Shown: one piece after another, positions 55,701 to 61,493 of the stretch
How the letters are laid out: each line of letters begins with the position of its first letter
How positions within the stretch are numbered: position 1 is the first letter of the stretch
Assembly: GCA_945901155.1 (NCBI GenBank)
Contig: CAMDKO010000004.1
Span: forward strand, 1-61,493
Length of the DNA: 61,493 nt
Direction: 5' to 3'
From: Pedobacter schmidteae
GTDB lineage: Bacteria > Bacteroidota > Bacteroidia > Sphingobacteriales > Sphingobacteriaceae
Made by a program: the position numbers and the translations under genes
The notes under the pieces: model-generated
Seen by the model: the letters and a program-made list of their open reading frames with translations, nothing else
Told to the model about the DNA's origin: nothing
The model's database searches: none

Positions 55701-56201
55701 TACAATGTCTTTCACTTCTAGCAATTCTGATATATTAACCAAATTGCTTCCAGGAATCATAATGGGAAAAGTCTTTTTTAATACCAGAATTGTTTTATTC
55801 TGAATACTGAATTCTAAAGGCTGATCTTTAAATACAGAATTTAAAACCTCTGAAAGGTCTTCATTAACTGCATTAATAGTTACAGGTTTTGCTAACCTGA
55901 TTAATTCTTTCTGAAAGAAAAATCCATAACCTGTTTGTTTCTTAATGGATGAAAATACCTTTTCAATCGTAACATTTTCGCCACTATACGTAACTTTTTG
56001 AGAATATCCTTCTGCCTGAACATTAAAGATTAAGGCAAAAAGAAGAATGAATGTCAGCTTCATGACAAGAAAAATTGAATTTGATGAAATCAACTGGCTT
56101 TTACAATACTTAACGTATTGAATTTCACCAGGAATTGTCGGCTTTAGGTCAATTGTTGTGACATGACCTAAACAGCCTTCTGCTTTGGTAAATAAATTCA
56201 T
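52701..56201 (-). CDS. SusC-family TonB-dependent transporter with STN signalling domain
   Basis: Outer-membrane importer for the locus substrate. The signal ([22 protein letters not shown]) precedes an STN domain ([24 protein letters not shown] ... ILVLKK), a carboxypeptidase-like beta domain ([26 protein letters not shown]), a plug ([75 protein letters not shown]) and a 22-strand barrel ending VKF. STN plus adjacent FecR/ECF means substrate-induced trans-envelope signalling. I use ATG 56201 (1166 aa); TTG 56225 and ATG 56063, just at the signal, are alternatives. Confidence 0.93.
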   Translation of the reverse strand: [1166 protein letters not shown]

Positions 56202-56266
56202 AAATTTGATTTGTTTGGTGATCAATAATCTAACTCAATATTTTTTATTAGAAGACCAGGCTTATG

Positions 56267-56297
56267 CCAGGAGCGCGTCAACGCTTCTGGTTTTTTT
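56267..56297 (+). other. Hairpin with T7 between fecR and susC
   Basis: CCAGGAGCG / CGCTTCTGG (9 bp, one G-T) with a 6-nt loop, then T7 on the plus strand. It is a good intrinsic terminator for rightward transcripts, but the flanking genes run leftward, where it lies in the susC leader preceded by an A-run. It might be an antisense terminator or an mRNA processing/stability element. Confidence 0.6.
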
Positions 56298-56317
56298 CTG
56301 CCTTCTACTTTTCAAGT

Positions 56318-57502
56318 TTAAGGCATAACAACCACCTCCTTCCCTTCGAGACTAAAGTGGACATTACTTTTTTGAAGTATTTCCAACACTTCCAACAGCG
56401 TCAGATTAGTTGATATGGCGCCTTCAAAATGCTGTTGAGGCAAAACAGACTCATATCTGGCAGTAATTCCATACCACCTTCCCAACTGTCGCATTACTGT
56501 TTCGATACTTGAATTTTCAAAATAGAAGTAACCATCTTTCCAAGCTATATCAGCCTGAGTATCTTTTTTTTGAATCTTAATATCGTTATGAACCTTTGAT
56601 TGTTCACCAGGTTTAAGTATTTGAAATTTTTGAGTATTTAATTCAACAACCCTAATAGCTCCTTCAATCAGTGTAGTTGTTATAACCGGCTCATCAGAAT
56701 AGGCGTTGATATTAAAATGAGTACCTAGCACCTCAACAGTCTGATTTCCTGAGCGAACCGTAAACTTTTTATTTTGGGTCTTTGCAACCTCAAAGTATGC
56801 CTCTCCCTTCAACTCAACCGTTCGATTGTCTCCAGAAAAATAAACAGGAAATCGTAAAGAAGATGCAGAGTTCAGCCATACTTTACTGCCATCTGCAAGA
56901 GTTAATTGAAATTTACCACCAATAGGGGTCTGAATGGTGTTATATCCTGTTTGAACTTCAGTTTTACCAGTTAATGAATGCTCCTTTCCTAGTCTATTGA
57001 GTGTATACTCGATAATGCCTTTTGCATTCTTATGAACTTTTATTCCACCATCGTTAATCACAACTTCGTTTTGCGAATCGTCAAGAATGATTTTCTTTCC
57101 ATCAGAAAGTGTAAGAATCGCTTTATTTGTACCAGGCTGAATATCAATTGCCTTTTGCTTGACAGCTTTTTTTACAGTAGTAGGAGCGACATACATCTGA
57201 TCATTGTTAGTATAGAAATACAAACCAATTGCCATAAAAATGGCAAGACTAGCCGCTGAGACTAAATAATAAAATTTACGATATACTGGTGCTTGTTTTT
57301 CAATTAAATCAGGAGCATCTATTTTAGATAAAATAAATAATTTCAGGTCCTCTTCATCCTCAAAAGCATCTAAATCCCAATGTGAATCTGCATTCATTTC
57401 AGATCGATACCATAGAAATAGCTTTTCAGTTTCTTCCTTGGTAGCGGTGTCATGCAGGTACTTTTCAACTAGTTTACTGATTTCTACTTGTCGTATATTC
57501 AT
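56318..57502 (-). CDS. FecR-type anti-sigma factor
   Basis: Cytoplasmic-membrane regulator that holds the ECF sigma and senses SusC's STN domain. 394 aa from ATG 57502 (a TTG at 57565 would prepend an unlikely segment). A cytoplasmic N-domain (~1-85), one membrane segment (~78-96: FYYLVSAASLAIFMAIGLYFYT), and a periplasmic FecR domain with IQTPIGGKFQLTLADGSKVWLNSASSLRFPVYF, VELKGEAYFEVAK and VEVLGTHFNINAYSDE. A DUF4974 C-terminus (YFYFENSSIETVMRQLGRWYGI ... TNLTLLEVLEILQKSNVHFSLEGKEVVVMP) follows. The gene lies 89 bp behind the sigma gene and 92+ bp before SusC. Confidence 0.93.
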   Translation of the reverse strand: MNIRQVEISKLVEKYLHDTATKEETEKLFLWYRSEMNADSHWDLDAFEDEEDLKLFILSKIDAPDLIEKQAPVYRKFYYLVSAASLAIFMAIGLYFYTNNDQMYVAPTTVKKAVKQKAIDIQPGTNKAILTLSDGKKIILDDSQNEVVINDGGIKVHKNAKGIIEYTLNRLGKEHSLTGKTEVQTGYNTIQTPIGGKFQLTLADGSKVWLNSASSLRFPVYFSGDNRTVELKGEAYFEVAKTQNKKFTVRSGNQTVEVLGTHFNINAYSDEPVITTTLIEGAIRVVELNTQKFQILKPGEQSKVHNDIKIQKKDTQADIAWKDGYFYFENSSIETVMRQLGRWYGITARYESVLPQQHFEGAISTNLTLLEVLEILQKSNVHFSLEGKEVVVMP

Positions 57503-57591
57503 TATAGCTTCTGGCGTATATACTATATAGTGCCATAAGTTGCCTAGTACCCTTAAAAAAAACAAAAAATAGTTGAGATAATTTATTTAAC

Positions 57592-58143
57592 CTAAAAAAG
57601 GTTCATTGCATTCCTAAGGTTTAACCGAATGGTTTTTAATCCTTTAGTGAGGTACCCTTCTACTGTTTTTTTGGAAATACCAAGCTCAATTGCAATTTCA
57701 GTGGTTGAAAGGCCACAGCTACGACTGTGATTAAACACTATTCTACATTTTTCTGGCAGTTGTTCAACTACTTTATTGATATACTCCTGAATAAACCGGG
57801 CATCAATTTGCTCTTCTGTGAGTGTCGATAATTCAAGTTCGGAATTCTGAGATTCAATTTCTAGCCTTCTTTTCTGCTTATAAATAAGTTTAAATACTGA
57901 AAATCTGACAGCGGAGGCAAGATAAGTATTTAGGTATTCGATATCCAGTTCAGCTCGTCTACTCCATAATTTGGCAAAGATCTCCTGAACAATATCCTGT
58001 GAAACAGATTTATCCTTGCAAAAAATATATGCAACAGAAAGTAACTGTTTCCAATATCTATTATAGATCTCTGTAAACGCTTCCTGGCTGTCGTTTTTCA
58101 GATATTCCAATAATTCTTTATCAGTTGAAGAATTGTAATTCAA
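57592..58143 (-). CDS. ECF RNA polymerase sigma factor, FecI-like
   Basis: 183 aa: region 2 (DSQEAFTEIYNRYWKQLLSVAYIFCKDKSVSQDIVQEIFAKLWSRR) and region 4 (QLPEKCRIVFNHSRSCGLSTTEIAIELGISKKTVEGYLTKGLKTIRLNL). It directs transcription of the SusCD operon when FecR releases it. No ATG exists in the frame between the upstream stop (58165-58167) and region 2, so I take TTG 58143. Upstream lie paired AATATAGTATT repeats. Confidence 0.92.
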   Translation of the reverse strand: MNYNSSTDKELLEYLKNDSQEAFTEIYNRYWKQLLSVAYIFCKDKSVSQDIVQEIFAKLWSRRAELDIEYLNTYLASAVRFSVFKLIYKQKRRLEIESQNSELELSTLTEEQIDARFIQEYINKVVEQLPEKCRIVFNHSRSCGLSTTEIAIELGISKKTVEGYLTKGLKTIRLNLRNAMNLF

Positions 58144-58160
58144 GATATTTTTTTTTATTA

Positions 58161-58188
58161 AATACTAATATAGTATTAATATAGTATT
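58161..58188 (-). promoter_or_regulatory. Operator-like repeats upstream of the sigma gene
   Basis: AATATAGTATT occurs twice back to back (58167-58177, 58178-58188); the first copy also forms the palindrome AATACTAATATAGTATT (58161-58177). They lie within 50 bp of the sigma start and could be a regulator site or control the promoter. No exact TAnnTTTG box was found in this gap. Confidence 0.45.
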
Positions 58189-58294
58189 AATTAAACAACA
58201 GAATATTAATAAAAACATCATGCTGTTTTTGAAAAACAAAAAATAATATCTAAAAAAGATCTGAATTTGTGCAATTCAATACCATTCAAAGAAC

Positions 58295-59959
58295 CTAAAT
58301 TAAAAAATTCCCTCCCTGTGGCCTTCCATTTGGATAAATTACAGGCTTTTTGACAATTTCAGATTTAGCTCTTTTGGCGCTGAATTTAGCAGAAAGAAAT
58401 TCATGCATATCAATATCCCCAGAAAATGTTTCAGCATTAACTGTACCTTTGAATGTGGTTTGAATCCTATCACCCGGAATTACCCAAGTACTTTGCATCT
58501 TTATCTCATTTCCCTCAATTGTGCCATTTATTTCACGCTCCGAAAAATCAGATCTATGCACTCCTGAGAAATAATTCCCTTCCTGCTGGTCAATAAATAA
58601 ATGTTGCTTATCCAGGCTATTATAATACTGCACTTCAAGATCCCAGCGTCCCAGCATATTTACGGATGGGGCTTTCATTGTTACAATTGGCTTGAGACTT
58701 CTTTTCCTTGCAATGACATCCCTGATTCTAGAAGCGGCTAATTTGTCATCTCCTGGAACCATCATGTATCCAACCAAACTGATGCCAGTCAAGCCGGGTT
58801 CATCTTTATATATTGCAACCCCCACCCTTGGAAAGGTATTACCTAATTCTTCGGATACCTCCTGGCCTGTAACATGAAGCTCATCGGGATTCCAGGTAAT
58901 GAATAAATAAGGAGTAACATGATGAATTAATTTAGGATCAGGCATTCTGATACGGAAACTAACCCCTTTTACTGTTGCAGCCTGCTTACCAATGTACTCC
59001 AGCCAGTTTACCCAGTTTTGCATTTCATTTTTATGATCCATTTGGACCCAAGTTTCTACTGCTGCAAGCATACCGATATGCTCTTCACGTGCTACTTTAT
59101 TATCACGTCCTGGACCATGATGCGGAGCTGCTGCCTGCCATGTAGACATTAGCAAATCTTTTCTTCCTAATAAAAGCCCACAACTGCCAGGTGCCTTAAG
59201 ACCCTTTCCTCCACTGAAGGCAACCACGTCTGCACCTCTTGACAAATGCACATTTGGAAATGTAAGTATATGCGCTGCGGCATCCACAAAAATCGGAACA
59301 TTTAAAGGTTTTGCAATTTTGGAAATGATCTCTAGGGGTAAAAAGGATTCTTTCTCTGCATCAATATAGATCATCGCAGTTTGCGGACCAATTTTCTTTC
59401 TGAGATCATCTTCGCTATCAACCATTATGATTTTAGCTCCTGTGCTTCTGATGGCCTGATCATAAACCGTGCGTGAAGCTGTTGGAATGATTACTTCTGT
59501 TTTTTCAAATCCAGTAAGATCAGGCATCCGAACCAATTTTTCGGGATTACCACCCGATAAACATGCAAAAGTACAGAGCTTGATTCCGGCAGCTGCACCT
59601 GAGGTCACCAGACCCCACTCAGCACCACTTAACGCTGCAAGACGCTTTCCAACTCCTTCTACCAATTCATCCATCTGTACATTGAGCGTAGAGACTGCAT
59701 CCATCGCCAGCCTTACTTCTGGCCTAGCTACCGAACCGCCCATAATTGTATTCGTGCCTTTGCAATTAATAAAAGGCTCAACCCCAATAGATTTAAGAAT
59801 TTTGTGACCTCTTTCGGCCAGTTCGGTATCAGGAGTTTTTGATACTCCAGATAAAAATGCAAATCCATTTTTATTCTGAGAAACTTCAGTCTTCAGTTCT
59901 GATGCACTTGAAGCAAAAGGGAGCAAGGTCAAACCCTTAATTATATCTCTACGTTTCAT
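58295..59959 (-). CDS. Exported SelA-fold PLP enzyme (copy 4) with C-terminal extension
   Basis: 554 aa, ~145 longer than the other copies. Signal KRRDIIKGLTLLPFASSA; PLP core SGAEWGLVTSGAAAGIKLCTFACLSG, VPIFVDAAAHI, and FSGGKGLKAPGSCGLLLG with putative K252 (APGS instead of RGPQS). Residues ~430-535 are a separate beta-rich domain (LGRWDLEVQYYNSLDKQHLFIDQQ ... GVHRSDFSEREINGTIEGNEIKMQ ... TTFKGTVNAETFSGDIDM), lipocalin-like or a small barrel. It follows the deacetylase copy 3 and precedes the sigma gene with no terminator seen. Confidence 0.84.
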   Translation of the reverse strand: MKRRDIIKGLTLLPFASSASELKTEVSQNKNGFAFLSGVSKTPDTELAERGHKILKSIGVEPFINCKGTNTIMGGSVARPEVRLAMDAVSTLNVQMDELVEGVGKRLAALSGAEWGLVTSGAAAGIKLCTFACLSGGNPEKLVRMPDLTGFEKTEVIIPTASRTVYDQAIRSTGAKIIMVDSEDDLRKKIGPQTAMIYIDAEKESFLPLEIISKIAKPLNVPIFVDAAAHILTFPNVHLSRGADVVAFSGGKGLKAPGSCGLLLGRKDLLMSTWQAAAPHHGPGRDNKVAREEHIGMLAAVETWVQMDHKNEMQNWVNWLEYIGKQAATVKGVSFRIRMPDPKLIHHVTPYLFITWNPDELHVTGQEVSEELGNTFPRVGVAIYKDEPGLTGISLVGYMMVPGDDKLAASRIRDVIARKRSLKPIVTMKAPSVNMLGRWDLEVQYYNSLDKQHLFIDQQEGNYFSGVHRSDFSEREINGTIEGNEIKMQSTWVIPGDRIQTTFKGTVNAETFSGDIDMHEFLSAKFSAKRAKSEIVKKPVIYPNGRPQGGNFLI

Positions 59960-60027
59960 GATTTCAATAAAATGTTATATGAACAATTTTTTATACGCTA
60001 TCTTTTTTTCTTCAATAAAACTCTAAT

Positions 60028-61296
60028 TCATTCCAAATTCATGGCACCGCGTCCATTTAAATCCCACACAACTTTTCCGGCTCGTATGGTTAATTCGGTT
60101 TCCAGCTTTTGCGCTCCCTTCATAACAAATCCATGAGCATCAATATAACCAAAATCGCCTTTTTTTAGACTTAATACAGCAATATCTGCCTCAGATCCAA
60201 CACTTAAATGTCCGAGCTCTACTCTCTTGATATATTGTGCAGGATTCCAGGTAGACTTTAAAATTATATCGTAAAGAGGCATCCCCATATTCAGAAATTT
60301 AGAAATGATATTATTCATATCTTTCATACCTGCATTCATATTCCCTGAATGTAAATCTGAACTGATAGAATTTGGATAAAGACCCTGTTTAAGAGCAGGT
60401 ATTGCCTGAGAGTATACAAAGCCGTTGCCGCCATGACCTAAATCGAAAATCACTCCCCTGTTCTGTGCATCGAAAACATATTGTTTAACCTTCCCATTTT
60501 GATCTACCAAAGCTTCCTTGTAAAACGGTGAGGATGGCGACCGCTTTCCCGCATGATACATATGGGTTAAAATATCGCCCGGACGCAGGTGTTTCATCAA
60601 AAGATTCTCAAGTGAATTTGATGGCGGCAAACCTCTCCAATCAATCATTACAGGCCTGTTTGAAAGCTTACCGGCCATAACCGCACTATCCACCGGAATG
60701 GACTGCAATCCATTGTAATGCGCAACCTTAAATCCTACAATATAATCTTTATAATATTCAGCGAAGCGGGCTGCCATTCTTGGGCTCATGTCAGTTGAAT
60801 CCTGTTCATTAGTACCCATTCCATCGCCTACTATATTCAAGAAGGCGAGAACCCGCGTTATAGACTGATCAATAATATTCTTTTTAAACAAAGGGAATGA
60901 CCGCCAGCCTGAACTTCCTGCATCTACCACAGTGGTCACTCCATTTTTCAATGTAAAGCCATCTGGAGGAAGAGAATTAGGACCATCCATAGTGAGTTGC
61001 TCTTTGTTTGTACCGGCAAATACATGCACGTGAATATCTATAAGCCCTGGTGCAACATATAAACCACTTACATCAATCACCTTTTTTGCAGAAGTAGGTG
61101 GAATATTTGATGCAACACGAATTATTTTGCCCTGACTAATGGCGACATCCATTTTTTCATTGATTTTGTTCTTGGGATCGATCAGATGGCCGCCCTTGAG
61201 AAGTATATCATAATTCTGAGCATAAAGGACTGATGAAACACACAGTAAGGTCCATACTATGAGGAGCATAGAAGAGCGGACAATTTTTGAATTCAT
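60028..61296 (-). CDS. Exported amidohydrolase/deacetylase (copy 3)
   Basis: 422 aa; Sec signal (1-~26, ending SVLYAQ), IDIHVHVFAGTNK (HxH), Lys in IVGFKVAHYNG, LGHGGNGFVYSQ, SISSDLHSGNMNA with the catalytic Asp. Its ATG overlaps the stop of the upstream RidA gene (ATGA, 61293-61296), giving tight translational coupling. It precedes the copy 4 PLP enzyme, so the set RidA, deacetylase and PLP enzyme is complete here. Confidence 0.87.
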   Translation of the reverse strand: MNSKIVRSSMLLIVWTLLCVSSVLYAQNYDILLKGGHLIDPKNKINEKMDVAISQGKIIRVASNIPPTSAKKVIDVSGLYVAPGLIDIHVHVFAGTNKEQLTMDGPNSLPPDGFTLKNGVTTVVDAGSSGWRSFPLFKKNIIDQSITRVLAFLNIVGDGMGTNEQDSTDMSPRMAARFAEYYKDYIVGFKVAHYNGLQSIPVDSAVMAGKLSNRPVMIDWRGLPPSNSLENLLMKHLRPGDILTHMYHAGKRSPSSPFYKEALVDQNGKVKQYVFDAQNRGVIFDLGHGGNGFVYSQAIPALKQGLYPNSISSDLHSGNMNAGMKDMNNIISKFLNMGMPLYDIILKSTWNPAQYIKRVELGHLSVGSEADIAVLSLKKGDFGYIDAHGFVMKGAQKLETELTIRAGKVVWDLNGRGAMNLE

Positions 61297-61493
61297 ATAT
61301 AAGCAATTACATCCATTTCAACTATAGAATCTCCAGGAATACCACCTTTTGCAACAGCAACTGTAGTTCGAGCCGGTGGCTTACTTCCAAAACGGCCTTT
61401 GTATACCTCATTCATGCCCTTGTAATCAGCAAAATCATTCAGATATACATTTACCTTTAACACCTTTTCCATAGAAGATCCTGCTTTTATCAA
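61293..61493 (-). CDS. RidA-family protein, C-terminal part
   Basis: The frame runs off the right edge; 66 residues are visible: SSMEKVLKVNVYLNDFADYKGMNEVYKGRFGSKPPARTTVAVAKGGIPGDSIVEMDVIAYI. The family signature PARTTVAV with the conserved Arg is present. It presumably cleans enamine/imine intermediates for the adjacent deacetylase/PLP set. Whether it has a signal peptide like the other RidA (43.9 kb) lies outside the window. Confidence 0.88.
   Translation of the reverse strand: MIKAGSSMEKVLKVNVYLNDFADYKGMNEVYKGRFGSKPPARTTVAVAKGGIPGDSIVEMDVIAYI

Overview
The window comes from a member of the Bacteroidota, most likely the Sphingobacteriaceae (Pedobacter-like). The evidence is a SusC/SusD pair with a FecI/FecR-type regulator, TAnnTTTG -7 promoter boxes with TTTG about 19-20 bp upstream, almost no Shine-Dalgarno sequences, and typical Bacteroidota families (DUF4293, RlpA-like, eukaryote-type NADP-IDH). 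The first ~26 kb is a housekeeping backbone and the last ~35 kb is a large one-directional catabolic locus.

Backbone (1-26.5 kb): a truncated RadC-type JAB gene and tRNA-Phe(GAA); a two-gene membrane Fe-S oxidoreductase; mtgA; the rpsF-rpsR-rplI operon; dnaX, which carries an A10 run right after the clamp-loader domains; icd; a pseudouridine synthase with panB; carA-eno-ftsB; a VWA-like membrane protein; fabG; a methyltransferase; msrB; an RlpA-like gene; sucD; a dicarboxylate symporter; an ABC exporter; truA; and a DUF4293 gene. Several intergenic gaps here are filled with short tandem arrays of quite different sequences that share a 7-bp period, plus a 21-bp inverted repeat. None of these occur in the catabolic locus.

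Catabolic locus (26.5 kb to the right edge, all minus strand, transcribed right to left). In transcription order it holds: RidA (cut by the edge), an exported amidohydrolase/deacetylase, an exported SelA-fold PLP enzyme, an ECF sigma factor, FecR, SusC with an STN domain, SusD, a strong terminator-like hairpin, an uncharacterised Tat-signal protein ('family X'), a second deacetylase, two SelA-fold enzymes, a third deacetylase, an exported RidA, a fourth SelA-fold enzyme, a BASS-type transporter, an M81/MlrC metallopeptidase-like protein, gamma-glutamyltransferase, two more family X proteins, a sorbosone-dehydrogenase-like protein with cytochrome c, a CBM9-like protein, a 3-hydroxyacyl-CoA-dehydrogenase-like enzyme, a HemL-like class III aminotransferase, a large FAD/Fe-S hydroxyacid dehydrogenase and a 3-hydroxybutyrate-dehydrogenase-like SDR.

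The layout is that of a polysaccharide-utilization locus, but I see no glycoside hydrolase, polysaccharide lyase or sulfatase. What replaces them is a repeated exported set: deacetylase (3 copies), PLP-dependent SelA-fold enzyme (4 copies) and RidA (2 copies). My working hypothesis is a surface-sensed, SusCD-imported N-acylated amino compound (an amino-sugar acid or modified amino acid or peptide) that is deacylated and ammonia-eliminated in the periplasm. RidA would clear the enamine or imine, and the keto- or hydroxyacid products would pass to cytoplasmic oxidoreductases. The substrate is unknown. I regard this locus as the candidate undescribed system in the window.
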